From contig OU862928.1 of NCBI GenBank assembly GCA_917880885.1, forward strand, positions 12,791,721 to 12,855,720: 64,000 bases of DNA, written 5' to 3'. This DNA is from Limnephilus marmoratus (taxonomy: Eukaryota; Arthropoda; Insecta; Trichoptera; Limnephilidae). The notes under the pieces were generated by a model. It was not told the origin of the DNA and ran no database searches. It was given only the letters and a program-made list of their open reading frames with translations. Numbering within the stretch: position 1 is the first letter of the stretch; every line of letters begins with the position of its first letter. Positions 10,374-22,899 of the stretch are shown piece by piece. Made by a program: the position numbers and the translations under genes.

Positions 10374-11571
10374 CATTTTTTTTCTCCCCATCTTTTCCCC
10401 CACATTGTGTTAGCACTGACGCTATAACGTGGAGGCTTTTTTTGGATATTTTTACCCTAACTGGCACTGTGATGACCTCGAGCAAGATTCTCGAGCTATA
10501 AGAAATCTCTTTAATGGCAAATTTTGTGGCTTCTAGCATGAACTTACGGAATATCCATCGATATTCTATTATTGTAAATTATGTTATTCTGTAATACTAA
10601 CTATTACGGTTCAAAATATTGTACCTATTACGTGCGGAAGCTACAAAATTCATAAAAACCCCTGTCGAAAATTGTATCAACATTGCATCATAATTTGCGC
10701 CGCCCGCCATTTTCGAACATCCCAGAAGCATTGCGTGCGCGCGAAATCTCCAACGTTTTTTACACACGGCAGAAGCTAGCCGTTTGGAGCATAATTGCCC
10801 TGTGCGCAGAATTCGTGCGCAGTTGGTGTGTTACTGCCGCCCTGCGGTAGAACTTGTAAATCACTAATACGCAGAGATATGAATCAAACATTCTCGTATG
10901 TATTGCTTGGAAATTCTTGTTTTGTCTGTTTTCGCAACAAAAATAATTACGGAATACAACAATAGTGCCTCTATAAGCACATCGTCTGTACACATCATTC
11001 GTTGACGCAGCAAAAAAGAGTTCCTATGTTATATAACAAAGGTAGCCTCTAGCGGGAACCTTCCAGTACATCACTCAATTGGCCCAAGCAATTTCAAGTT
11101 GCCTCTTTCATAAATCCATAATGCTGTCTAATTAATAACTTACCTTTTTCCCAGTGCTTTTACAGGTACATTAAGTTCTTTGTTCTGTTTTTCTACAAAA
11201 TAAGTGATCATCAAACGTCAAGGTGACAGTTGTGATTATCAAACGCAAAATAACAGTGCTTCATTAAAAAAGTGTTGTCTAAATGAAATAAACTAGTGGT
11301 GTGCTCAAATAATAGCCGCATTTAAGTGATTTTCTCCTCGGAAAATTAGTGTTCTTTTTTCATTTTATTGGGAAGTGCCATTTTGGAAGTTTTCCCAGTT
11401 TTCAGTGCAGTTAGTGACAAGTGAACAAAAGTGCACTACAAAAATTAAATTTCTTGTTTCCCTAGGGGAACCCCTGGCCAAAAATTTGAAAATTCCTGGA
11501 CTTGGGAAATTTCGGAAATTTTTTTTTCTTTCTTCTCTTCTCCAAGGAGCACGGTTTCAAACAACACCACA
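10374..11571 (+). other. Untranslated leader of the gypsy element
   Basis: 1.2 kb between the primer site and the gag ATG with no long frame in the sense direction. It probably contains the packaging region. No further elements recognised. Confidence 0.5.
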
Positions 11572-12709
11572 ATGGAAGCCAGCCGAACGGTTATGTCATC
11601 GGACTTGGGTATTATTCCCAACGTCCACAGTTTATCTAAAGCCAACCTCCTATCTGTTCTAAAAGACAGAGGTCTTTCGTTGGAAAACAAGTCGAAATCT
11701 GCATTAAGAGCGTATGCATTTTTGTTCAACAAAAAGTTCGTCAAGAAAATAAACCTTGCATCAACAATTGAAGAAAATCCATGTACCATCACCAAGGATA
11801 CAGAAGTCACGGTGACAAATAAAGAGCCGGAGCTACTTGTCAAAATGAAACAAGATATCGTACCCATCGCGGCACAAGGAAAAGTCCACGATCTTTCCTC
11901 TTGGAAAATCAAATATAACGGTGTTTCTAATGTAATGGATTTCATTGATCGAATCGAAGAAACAGCATCAATTAAGAGCATCCCGCTTGACGTTCTACGA
12001 AAAAATTTCATAGAACTCATTTCTCCGGAGTTAATCCCTTGGCACCGCATTCAAAAATTAAAATGCAAGGATTGGAATAAGCTCAGATCAGCTTTAATTT
12101 CTAGTTTCGGCAAAACTGAAGCACAACACCGAATAAAACTGTCTTTACTATCTATTAAACAGTTAGTAAACGAAACGGTGGCAACGTTTATAGAAAGGGC
12201 CGAATCCATCAATATCAAACTTTCTCTCCCGATACCTGAAGCTGAACTACTACCAGTCATAACTGATGGTCTTCTCTACAAATACGAGAATATTATCACC
12301 TCACAGAAAATCACGTCACTGGCTCAATTAAGCGAAGTATGCACACTCCTAGAATCTTACCAAGACAGGAAGAATACCCAAGCGTCTTCAACCAACATAA
12401 CTGTGCCAAGTCGTTCTTCGGAATTAAAGCCGGAATATGACAACAAAAAAATTTGCTCCTTCTGCAAGAAAATAGGCCACCTAGCTGATACCTGTTTTAA
12501 GCAAGCCAAATTACGGGAACCTAGAGAGCCCAGGACCTTCAAGAGGCACCGCTCTAAGGACCCGCTCCCCCCCTCGCGATGAATTACGCGAAATTTTCAA
12601 GAGATCCAAATATAACATGGATAGGCTGCAAGATACTAGCAATGCCAAACCCCCAGTGGATTTTTCTAAACCACCACCCAACTACTTCTCTAAGAAGCCA
12701 AAAAACTAA
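11572..12709 (+). pseudogene. Gypsy gag gene with C-terminal frameshift
   Basis: A 336-residue open frame starts at the ATG at 11,572. A charged N-terminus is followed by a capsid-like helical region (DLSSWKIKYNG, NVMDFIDRIEE, IPWHRIQKLK, ATFIERAESINIK) and one CCHC zinc knuckle, CSFCKKIGHLADTC, at about residues 294-307. The frame stops at 12,582 just after a run of seven C (12,567-12,573). The next frame stays open to a TAA at 12,707-12,709, rich in K, R and P as a gag tail would be. That is either a disabling indel or a programmed shift; the C run favours an indel. Gag would form the intracellular particle. Confidence 0.8.
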
Positions 12710-12739
12710 ATGGCAACCTCTCAGGTATACATTCCGTAT

Positions 12740-13028
12740 CAAGGTCTAAGGAATGGACTGATTGGTTATCCCACATTAAATATTTTAATCAGACCTTGAA
12801 TATTTCTTCAGTGTGTTGCAAGCAAGCCAAGGAGCTCTGTACTTCTCTGCTAAATTGGCCCCCCGTTTTGTCAAGGCTAAGGTCGTAAAGAAAATATCGG
12901 ACTTAGTCTACTCTTTGTCCGACACCTCTGGCAAACATGTCAGTAATTACCATATTAAAGACATCGTAAAGTCCGGAAGTGAGGAGATAACCGACATCAC
13001 TCCCACTATCGACGGAACCACAAATTAA
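12740..13028 (+). pseudogene. Pol C-terminal remnant
   Basis: The reading YFSAKLAPRFVKAKVVKKIS...LVYSLSD...YHIKDIV resembles the C-terminal (GPY/F-type) region of Ty3/gypsy integrases, which ends the pol polyprotein. About 3 kb of pol is missing between gag and this tail, so the deletion is internal. Confidence 0.65.
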
Positions 13029-14427
13029 TTCAATAAGTATCACTACCTCCCTCGCAGCGTGCATACCTTACAAGAGTTACACCCCGAGTCATGGAGTTGT
13101 GGCACAATTCCTCAAGCGTGAGGCAGGTCTCGAGTCAGCTTCCGAGCGATCTCTTGACATTGTTTGTAAATAAATAAATTTGCATATATAAGACGTGTAA
13201 AGTGTTAATTACATGTCCACTCTTTCGTTGACAAAACGATATATATATATTCTTAAAAAAAACCTTTTTAAATGCATTTTCATATGTTGTTTTTGCTCTA
13301 ACTTTCTTTCTTTCACGACATTGTGCTGTGTTTTTGTTTTTCCTTTTTTCACCTGTTCCGAGACTGATCACCTCTGAACAGAGGCACCTCCGAGTCATAA
13401 TGCTTGGGAAGTCATGAGCCCAACCGTTGTTTCTCATCCCCTACACTACGCAATGTGCAGGCCTGTTTTGCTCCGTCTTTTCATGCCATGTAATTTTTTG
13501 TTTTTTTGTTTTGTTATCAACATGTCGTGATGGAAACAATGTCACGCTTCTCGTTATAATTGCAAGGCAATCAACATCGGTCAACGGCGTAGGTTTCTGT
13601 TTGTTTGGGTTTTGTAAATCCAGAGTGTAAAAACCCCAACTCAAGCCTGTTATTGCCCCTGTTCTTTACCGTTTCCAATTTTTTCTCGTAAAGGTTAAAA
13701 TAATTAACAATTGCCCTTCGGCGGTCGTTCCTAGGAATCGGATTTTGTAAATTCCAAAGTGTTAAATCCCGACTCGGAACCAGTTAATTATTCCTGCAAC
13801 CTACCATTCTACCTACCCTGGTAAAATATTGCTGTTTTCTTGTTTTTGGTTTATCTTGAGTATGTAAAACCGAACAATCCGGTCTTTTGTGTCTTAGCGA
13901 AATCCTTACTGTCACGTCACGTATGTCTTGTATTACACGTTTCAGTCCTATGGGACAGGTTAATAAAACCTCATGGTCATCCTGGTTCCCGAACGCAAAT
14001 AATTGTAACATTACGTAAATCAGCAACGTGTGGTCTGATCATCGTTCTACAACTTCAGGCACCCAATGTTCTGCCACTTAAACAAAGTGTTTGCGACCCA
14101 AAAATCGCAAATCACACGGTTCACTTGTAGCTATACAGAAGGCATGTAAAACCTCAATTGGTCCCTTTTGTTCTTCTCAATGAAGATTGCTACCTCCGAC
14201 AGTATGTAAAACCACTATAGGTCTGTCTTGTTTTGCTTGGTGTAAGCAGAATTTTACTCTGCCATCGCCCTGCACCTTGTTGACATGTGAAGTAACGTTA
14301 TATCGTATATTTTCTCTGTTATTCTATCGTACGCCTTTTGGGCTACGGAGTTAGTCTATCTAACAAATCTCTAAGAGCAGTGTTTAAACAAATACTGTTA
14401 TCATTTATTGTGTTATATTTAAATGCA

Positions 14428-14516
14428 TCCACCACCACAGGAGAGATCCTCACAATACCACCATCATAGGAGAGATCCTTAAAATATCCACCATGATACG
14501 AGAAGTTCATTATAAT
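14428..14516 (+). repeat. About 30-bp imperfect tandem repeat, three copies
   Basis: Three successive units begin CCACCA and share GAGAGATCC or its variant: ccaccacaggagagatcc, ccatcataggagagatcc, ccatgatacgagaagttc. Confidence 0.7.
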
Positions 14517-14540
14517 CACTTATGCCCTTGTTATTGAGTT

Positions 14541-14660
14541 GGTCGTGTGTCTTTAATTGGACATGAGTACCGCCCCTTTTGGTCGTGTGTCTTTAATTGG
14601 ACATGAGTACCGCCCCTTTTGGTCGTGTGTCATTAAATTTGGCATGAGAACCGCCTTGTT
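14541..14660 (+). repeat. 40-bp tandem repeat, three copies
   Basis: Units 14,541-14,580 and 14,581-14,620 are identical (GGTCGTGTGTCTTTAATTGG onward). The third, 14,621-14,660, is diverged. Confidence 0.9.
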
Positions 14661-16945
14661 TGTTTATAATTGTGTACTTATATAATTTGTGCACCAAACG
14701 TGAAGACGTTACAATACTCACCATGATTCGTGCGAACGAAATAATATCAACCCTTTTGTGCGTACTTAAAAAAAATAGTCCACAACCTTTTTGCAATTGT
14801 TCAACGACAATGCCCGTGGACTTCCTGTTTTGCCACTTCTTTCTCTAAAGGAAAGAAGCCCAGGAATATCTACTATCTCAAAAGGACTAGCTTGTCAGCT
14901 TCACTGTCAGCTATGGGGCATAGTGCCGTGGGAGTTAATCGAATGGGCACAAAAAACCACCAAACTCGTCGGCTGGGAAGCGAATAAAAGAAATCCCAGG
15001 ATTGTGAAATTGGAGCGAGGGTCTATCTTTTCTCACAATCAAGGAGAAGTTTTAAGTGACCCCTAATCTTTCGTCATACACGCGAAAAACTAGCCTTTTG
15101 GTATTTCGTCTATTCTCATGTTCATGCTCATCTCACTTTTTTAATATATCCATTTTGGTTAATGTAAAGAGTTAGGAAATCTGCTGGTTGATTGTGTTTC
15201 ATTCTCACATGGAGTTTGAATTGGAAATTAGTCCAGTCTCTAGCAGGTTTCGTCACTCAACTCCTGTCCTTTTCCTTTCCCCATCCCCATGTTCTCAGGT
15301 ATATGTTATGAAGTGGAAAATCTGTTGTTGACCATATTTCGACCTCACTTGGAGTTCGAATCGGTAACAGGCCGGTTATCAACAGGCTTTCTCCCTCACT
15401 CTCTACGTATGTCTCATCATCCTCATCATTGTCGTATAGAAGCACATTCATGAATGTTGGATAAGTACGGTATGCACTTGGCGTATCGTCTGTCTCTTTG
15501 ACAACCTCTATTCATGAATCAGTTTCTCTGCTTTGCCGTGACTTGTTCACGACTTTTTGCCTTGTTCTTTGAAATTCTACAAAAAATGTTACCATCTTAT
15601 GTTAACATAGGCCAAGAAAGGCCGGTTGTTTTTCATCCAAGTTTTTGTCTCTCGGCAAACGCCAGGTTATCCTAGCAAAGGATAACATTCGGAATATGTC
15701 ATTGCAAACTAGTTAGGAATCTCTCACTCTCTACCGTTCTCTCTGGGTCTGCAATCGTCAAAAACCTCGTTTCTTTTTTCTGAACACATTTTGTTTCTCT
15801 CCAAACCCTTTTTGTCCATTGGTCTCTAGGCAAGTAAATGTCAAGAATCTTGCTCTTTTAATAATAATTTCTCCCGGATTTAAAAAAAGAAGCCCAGAAG
15901 GATGTCCCCATCGGCAGCCGAGCTGAGCTTCACTTCCTGGCAGCCTTCGCTGTGGTTACGGAGGTCCCCCGCCGCCACTTTCTACATATTTGTTCCTGAA
16001 AGCACAGACCATACCGCCTTATGTATGTTGTCTGGTTGCACCATTGCGAGCCGAGTTGTCCCACTATACAATGACACTCTGGACTACCTTTGGGCACGCT
16101 AGCCCCTGGGTTTTGTTCCTGCTCTCGCTACCAAGCCAGTTTTGCCGTCTCTTGCTCTGTCACGCAGTGACGCACACAATGTCATGTGTAAACCATTAAT
16201 ACCTTGACTCTACAGCATTCGCTGAATGCGCACCCTCACAAGTTATCCCGAGCTACATTATGCTTCGATAACCATTATACACGATCCGTGCTTACCATAT
16301 TGGCACATTAGGATTCGTACTGGCATGTCTGCAGACCCTGGTTTCTTCTCCTCAATGACCTCTGTAACCATAGTCCTCCGCACTGCAACCACAGTCTCCA
16401 CTCAACTCAACCTTCGACGTCTTCAACGAAACAAGTGTTTTCACAAGACCCTAGTGTACTCTTGAGTGTTATCTCAAATGGGTCAGGTTACAGTGATAAG
16501 GTAATCTTTAGAGTCTGTGAACCCTCGTTTTCTTCGCAATTCTTCGAAACTTTCCGCAAACCATCGAAACAAAAAAACAAATCTACGCACCGCAAATTTA
16601 GCTTCCAGACCAATGAAACCCTAGAGTCACATTTTCAAAATTTTTGTCCTTGTTTTCGCATTTTCACATTCTTGTCTTTGTTTCACATTTTCATAACCTT
16701 GTTTTTGTTCTTTCAATTGCATAAATATGTATGTTGTTTCACCCCTCCTTGTGATAACTGCCTGTTCCTCATATTTTATGTACCCCCCTCCCTACCCTGA
16801 CCAACATTGTACCTAGCCCATGGCATAAGCTAGTTTTTAGTTGTTAGTCAGCTCTCTCTCTGGTCTACAATCTCTCCTTCAACTCCCGTGGGTAACGTAG
16901 AGGGTTTTTGCCCTATTGCTCCATTGCCACGTCGCTTTTTTCCGA

Positions 16946-16958
16946 GCGCGGGGGGAGG
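16946..16958 (+). other. Polypurine tract
   Basis: GCGCGGGGGGAGG directly precedes the TGTTACG start of the 3' LTR, as expected for the plus-strand primer of reverse transcription. Confidence 0.7.
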
Positions 16959-17839
16959 TGTTACGATGCACAAATAAGCCCCTACTAATTATTCACCCAC
17001 GCCACTGCACAGACTACAGTTTCGCTCTTTCGCCGCAAGCGCGCCGCGCGCGCTAGTGGAGCCAAATAAGAGCAACGGTCGGCGAAGCCACCGTCTCTCC
17101 ACACTTCCTAGGGAGAGCGCTCCGCGAACAGTCGATTGTTGTGTTAAGGAGAAATTCTCTCCGCAGGGCTCCTTTGTGGCCCGGGTCATCCGCGACGCAA
17201 TATGGCGTCGGGAATTTAATACGCAAATGCGTGTTCTAGATGCTACGGCAGACAAGGCCGAGGCGTAATTTAAAGTACAGTGACAATGTTTACGTGTGTG
17301 GGACGTTTCACCTGGAGACTCCTGTTGGAACGAGATCCCCTCTGCTGCGGACGAGGATTGGACCTGCCGCCTCCATCGCAGTAAGCCCCCTTAAATTAAT
17401 GTGTTCTATTTGCCCTCGCGATTTTACCTGAGCAATGACGACCCCAGAGAGGACAGGTTGAGAGACTTACCGTGTAGGGACATTCTAGCCAGGAACTGCC
17501 TTTTAACCTTGTATTTCTGTGTTTTCTCACAATACATTTTGTTTGTTTTACCTAAATACCGTTCTTTTATTGAGGAGATTGTTCGAGGGTGATCACGGCC
17601 AGTATTTCCCCCCATGTAAAACATTCCAAACAGCCTACCGGCGACCACACCACCCTGATGACGAGGGTCTCCCCTGCTTGCCGTTGGTTCGAGCTAGCCG
17701 CCTGCAAGGTAGGTCGGAGCCCGCCCTGTGGTGCCGCCCTCCTGGTGGCACCCGGGCCCAGCGAGGTTCTGGTTCCTATACGGGGCGTAGTCCCCGAGCG
17801 CAACTCTGATACCATGTAGCCGCTGCCAGGTTGTTAGCA
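16959..17839 (+). repeat. 3' LTR of the gypsy element (complete)
   Basis: 881 bp, beginning TGTTACGATGC and ending TTAGCA, so the canonical TG...CA termini are present. It shares nearly all its length with 9,264-10,353 apart from about ten substitutions and the 248-bp insert there. GC-rich segments alternate with a T-rich centre. Confidence 0.85.
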
Positions 17840-17849
17840 CTGGATACCT

Positions 17850-18860
17850 TTTAGCCTTTTCATGAAGATGGTTTCTTCTGTGAATTGAATTTACTAGACC
17901 CGGGGTGATCCATGGCGTGAGTTTTATTTGTTTATTTGTAATGGGTTTATTGCTTGTGTGTTTAGAAATATACTCATGTAGTTTGGTAATAAATTCCTTC
18001 ATTGCTAAGTCAGTATCTGATTGTTATAGGACATTTTGCCAGTTTTCAGAACTCAGGTCCTCAAGTAGATTATTGAAGTTTGTTCGAGCAACGTATTTAA
18101 TTTTAGCTAAAGTTGGAGGCTTGTTTTTGAAACAAACAGATGTAGTATAGTGGTCTGAAATAGTAGTGTGTATAACAAATGTTTCGGTAAAATTAATATT
18201 TTTCACATTGATGTGATCTAGACACGATTTACTCGAATTCTGTTCACGGGTGACGCTGTTAATTGTTTGAGTGAAACCGTTTTCCGCAAGCAGACATAGG
18301 TAATCGTGTGTTTGACGGTGGTATTCATGGATAGTGTTAATGTTTAAATTTCCTATAATGATTTGCTGTTCTACTTTTTTTGAATTGTTGATGATTGATT
18401 GTAATGAATTCAGGAAGGGGTCAATATTTTTGAAAGAAGGTGATCTATAGATTGCGAATATGCATATATTGTTATTCAATACTATTTTCATACAGTTTGA
18501 TTGTAATAATGAAATTTCATCTACTTGAGCTTGTAAGCCGTTCTTAATGTAGATAACAATCCCGCTAGATTTGTTGAGGTTGATTTTAGTGTGGTATTCA
18601 AAGTAATTGTGGATTGACTTGGAGGTGTAGTCTTTATTTATCCAACATTCAGTTAATATTATAACATCAAAAGAGGAATTAAATTGATCAAGAAAAATTG
18701 TAAAGTCATCAAGATTCGATATGCTTCTGATATTTTGATGAATGATTTTTAGTCTATACGAGCCCCAGTTATAGTTGTTTAGTTTATTCAGATCTAGAAT
18801 TACATTCACGTTAATGCTAATACCGGAATCATTGCATTTATCCAAAAGTAACTGAATCAT
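17850..18860 (-). pseudogene. Non-LTR ORF2 endonuclease domain (copy 1)
   Basis: Starting at the ATG at 18,860, the protein shows apurinic-type endonuclease landmarks: LKIIHQNIRSIS, DVIILTECWI, IFAIYRSP, GNLNINT and the terminal ISDHYTTS. This copy is open through the point where copy 2 is frameshifted. It meets a stop at about 18,024 (NVL followed by TAA) where copy 2 has GAA, then continues to HEKAKRY. The domain nicks target DNA to prime reverse transcription. Confidence 0.85.
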
Positions 18861-18874
18861 AATTGTGTTATAAT

Positions 18875-20160
18875 TTAGAATAGTAAAAAGAATAATAATG
18901 AGTGTACATTAATTTGAATACGTAAAAACTTGTCAAAAATGTTGGAAGTGAAAGAACAAGCGAAGGAAATTATGTTTACATAATTATCAATCTTACAGTA
19001 TATATTAACAATAAAGTGAATTATAGATAGGAAGTGCTTTTGGAGGTACAGTGTCACAGTAATTATGTTCGAAACAAAAGAAACTAAAGCATAGGAACTG
19101 GGAGCATTAGTGAGTGTAGTGAAACATTCGATGCAGATGATAATTATAAGTATAGCTATCTTGAAGGCTATAAATACAATAAAAAACCATAAAACGGCCA
19201 ATAGCAAGGTAAGTACTGATTATGAAGAGAGATTGATGAGAAGAATATGTTATCATGAAAAAGATACATACATTAAAACAAGAAATATACAGAGATCTGA
19301 TTAAAATAGTGCGTAGGCATTTGTTGTCTATTGGCAAGGTATATGTGATAACAACAGATAAGGCTGATAAATAAATATAGAATACAATGCATTGCTTACA
19401 TAACATGCTGTTGAAGATTATGAAATTACTTTTAAATGAATAAATAATGAATATAATAATTACCGACTTATTCATTTTAAAAGACATTGACACAATAATG
19501 TAACTCAGGGCACTGTGAATACTTATGCTGTAAATAGGTTGGTACGAAAAATAAGTTCGAATAGAATATACAGCTACAATAATCTGCGATGTGTATAAAT
19601 ATATACCCACTAACGGGATGTAGGTACATTCATTGGGTTTTTTCCTAGATAGATTTTCTGTAAGTATGAGATTACATAAAAACTCACTGAATGTGTTTAA
19701 ATATATGGGCTTAAATATAATACTTTTTTTACATTTTGCTGTTGGTGGTGTGACTCATAAAACTAAAACAAACAATATGCGATGTAATTAATAAAAATAA
19801 TAATAATAAGAATAATAGTGGATGTACATTAATTTGAGCATGTGAAAACTTGTCTAAAATGTAGGTATGTCCCGTGATAAAAGAAACGAAAGAAATTATG
19901 TTTACATAATTATCAATCTTAATGTATATCTTAATAATAAAGTGAATAAAAAATGCTAGAAAAGTGTTTTTGGTTGTAAATGAGGCATACAATAATGAGA
20001 ATGAACAGGTGCATAAGATTTTGCAGTAAGTTTCTGATTTAAATGCTATTGAAATAAGTACGGCGTTATTTATTTTCAGAATGAATGAGCAGTATATAAA
20101 AGTTCGAAAGCAATGTAATATAATATGGGAGTGTTTACTCATACCTTCCTTAATCACCAT
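18875..20160 (-). other. Inter-ORF region of the non-LTR element (copy 1)
   Basis: Very AT-rich. In the element's sense direction it holds open frames of 143, 167 and 110 residues rich in I, L, F, Y and S. A segment containing KIDNYVNIISF occurs twice (about 19,990-19,730 and 19,060-18,880) and once in copy 2, so the region is built of degenerate repeats. See the finding on this region for the coding question. Confidence 0.6.
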
Positions 20161-20196
20161 GATAACCGAGTAATATTGACGTCAGATGGATTGCCG

Positions 20197-20395
20197 TTTT
20201 AATCGGTCAAGGTCATTGGCATTAAACTCCAGGTTCCTACCCACCCCTTAAACCCTTTTCCTTCCCAGAACCCACCTTTTCTTCCTTTCCCTAAAAAACC
20301 CTCCACACAGCATCCCCAAAGGTGATATAGGCCCTCAGGGAAATTATTTTTCTCAGGGCCTCCTGTGTGGAGCTCATATAAAAAAAAATCTTTGT
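20197..20395 (+). repeat. Retroelement 3' tail (family B)
   Basis: Contains CCCTCCACACAGCATCCCCA, GATATAGGCCCTCAGGGAAA and GGGCCTCCTGTGTGGAGC followed by an A-rich run. The same tail follows reverse-transcriptase C-terminal coding at 48,600-48,700 and 50,615-50,910 (inverted). It is therefore the 3' UTR of that non-LTR family or a SINE sharing it. Confidence 0.7.
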
Positions 20396-22899
20396 CAGCC
20401 ATTCGTTGGGCATCTTCCTTTGTTTGTCATGATTTCAAGTAATTTTTATTCTCTGGATAACATTTAAAATTACATGTTTCAGCAGCAAGTTTTTTCTTTG
20501 AGTTGCATCATTGGTGGGTCTAAGACAATCATCATGACTTACTGGACACTGAACTCTGGGATTTGCTGTACCTGTCTCTTCGCGGCTTGCGGGTTTTATA
20601 TTTCAATTATTTTATTTGAAAGTAGATATAATCTTATTGACAGATTTTGACTTATGGAAAGTTTTTAAATCATTAATTCCTTTATTATTTTCCAATGGTA
20701 GAATAATTAAATGAATATAAATTATGAATATAGTTAAAGCCTACTTCCTGCAGTTGATGTGGACGTGGTTTTTAACTTCTTGAAGCTTGTCATGACAGGG
20801 AATGACAAGAATTCGATTTGTTTGATCAGTTCTCTGGGTTTCTTTTCTTGTAAAATTTGTTGTTTTATAAGTAGTATTTTTTGGGGTAGATAAGATCCTT
20901 TAGACGTTCGCTTGGCATATTAAGTGCATAGTAATCTGCGTTATCATTATGAAATAGTATTTTATCATAAGTAGATTCTTTCGTTTTTGATAGTCATCAT
21001 AATTCTAATCTGTTTTACGAGTTATAGTTGGATTAACCCGCAAATTACATGTTACAAATTTAATTTTGTTTTGTTGTGTGTTTTCCTATATTCGGTCATT
21101 TTCATAAATTTAAATTTAAAATCGGTTCGTATTTAATTAATAACTTCAGGTTTCTTTTAAATTGCGTACGTTGATTATTTCATCGAGTACATTACTAATT
21201 TTTCTTCGTTGACGGGGAGAATAATTCACGGTTCATACTTGCGTTGTTATACATCCTTTATAGGGCTTTACATGCTATAATATGATGTTGGTTGTGACTG
21301 TGATTTTTTTTTCTGTTCTAATTGAATTATATTTTAATTATTTTTTCTGGAATACGAAACATAATGTCATCTTTTGGTATGTTTTGAAACTTTTATGGTT
21401 TTATTTGAAGCTTCGCTAATTCTTACGTGAGTTAATCAACAAGATAATCAATTATTAATATTAAAGCCACTATAATAAAAACATATTCGCTGTAATGTCA
21501 TGAATCAAATGTTTGTTTTCATTGGTCATTTATTTGAAATTAAAAGCTTTTTATTCTGGACGATTTTAGTATTGATTGCAAAAAAGAAACAAATTTTGTC
21601 AAATATTCGCCGCGAATTAAATTTTATTACGGTTCGTGACCTCCGTAACCATTTGGACTTGAAGATAAAGTCAGCGTAGGAAAATTTTCACTCTTTGACG
21701 TTTAGTGAGAATTATAAAGAATTTTTTTAAATAGTTTTGTTGTACGTGTTTCCTATTTTGAAAGAATCAACGGTGGCTAGTGCCGTCACAAGGACATTGT
21801 TTATTTTTTTAACACCTCCAGCACAAAATATTAACACGTTGTTTTGAGTTGGACGTGAACGTCATTGTGTTGTCTGTTTTAGTCTGTGAATGTTCGTTTG
21901 TATACATACATGGTTGTTCAGGTTAGGTTCACTTGCGGGTGAATTCAATGCCTGTATATCACAGGTTATATCTGCGGTTATACCAAATGATAGGTGTTGC
22001 AGAATTATTTACTGATCAGGATTTATTTCCTCATCGTGTTGTCGCGAGCAATTCGAGTGTGTAGGACTTACATAATGTCAATTAGCGTGACTACGTTAAT
22101 TTTGAAATATTTATCTTGATTGATACTTTGGGATTTGTACTACATTATCTCTTTGGAGGATATATGGTGTGGTTCAAATCTTTCGGTTGTTGGTCATAAA
22201 TAAAGTGTTGCGGCGGGGAGCAAGTGTTCCCTCTCAAGATCGAGGGATCAAATGCTGCGTGGATTGTATGCGTATGCGGTTCTTATCTAATTTATTATAT
22301 GTATTTGATCTCACTTACCGAACTGCATTCTGCTTTCCAATGGTGTTCACTGGGAAAGGTATATGTTAGTTGGGAAAGATTTCTTTGGGAAGGAATAGTG
22401 GGGAAATGAACGAGTATAAACATTTGAATGTGTATTTAATGAGCGACATTGAATACGCATTCATGCGGCGCGGCGATGTTACTTGTGAAAAACTGCGAAT
22501 TATAGCGATTTGTGGGACCTTCTGTCCCGTGCGGTGGTTTTATTAGAACTGAAATAATTATGGCAAAGGGCACACAATAGGTATTTTAGAAAGAACCACA
22601 TGTAACAATAAAGGCGTTAACATGCCCCCCTCCCACCTTGACCAAGTGGTCAAAAGAAAAAGACAAATACAAAAAAAAGAAACGCGATGCGATAGGATTC
22701 AATGAACAATTGACGTTTGAAAATAAAACAAATTGAGCATAAGCATCTAAAAAATATAAAATAAAGAAATGAAATAACAACAATAGAAGGCATAGACCCC
22801 AATGTTCGCCAAACAAAACAGAAAAATAAACAAAAAAATTGAAATGGAATAGGTATGTGTTCCTATTTTAGATATGTATCTGTATATCAGTTTAGATAT
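20396..22899. other. Non-coding, nothing recognised
   Basis: About 2.5 kb of mostly AT-rich DNA with no convincing exon, repeat match within the window, or RNA gene. The short open frames have no recognisable motifs. Confidence 0.5.

Larger units (their letters stand above)
13029..16945 (+). other. Long non-coding 3' region of the gypsy element
   Basis: 3.9 kb between the pol tail and the polypurine tract with no long sense frame. It contains repeated GTAAAACC-type motifs (near 13,627, 13,863, 14,147 and 14,204), two short tandem arrays (14,428-14,516 and 14,541-14,660) and pyrimidine-rich stretches. No env-like protein is visible. Whether this was once an env or accessory gene cannot be told. 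Confidence 0.55.
9264..17839 (+). mobile_element. Ty3/gypsy-type LTR retrotransposon, pol-deleted
   Basis: Two direct repeats about 99% alike by eye (9,264-10,353, interrupted; and 16,959-17,839) flank a primer-binding-like site, a gag gene, a remnant of the pol C-terminus and a purine tract. It lies inside the minus-strand non-LTR element. The first about 43 bp of the 5' LTR and about 56 bp of the host element are missing at the left junction, so no target duplication can be seen. Protease, reverse transcriptase, RNase H and most of integrase are absent, so it could move only with help in trans. Confidence 0.85.
17840..20160 (-). mobile_element. Non-LTR retrotransposon copy 1, 5' half
   Basis: This resumes the element cut at 9,263. 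It runs through the linker (HRRNHLHEKAKRY) and the endonuclease region of ORF2 (minus strand, 18,860 down), then about 1.3 kb of the inter-ORF region. ORF1 is absent, so the copy is 5'-truncated near 20,160. Confidence 0.8.

Noticed and set aside
10033..10405. Several overlapping 65-95 residue frames on both strands, repeated at 17,519-17,819
   Set aside because: They lie in the two gypsy LTRs, are GC-rich and open in many frames at once; duplication reflects the LTR pair, not conserved genes.
14791..15066. 91-residue frame in the gypsy 3' region
   Set aside because: No motif of env, integrase or gag; too short to distinguish from chance.
13000..17000. CRISPR-like array
   Set aside because: Short direct repeats exist but are adjacent without spacers, and the DNA is eukaryotic.
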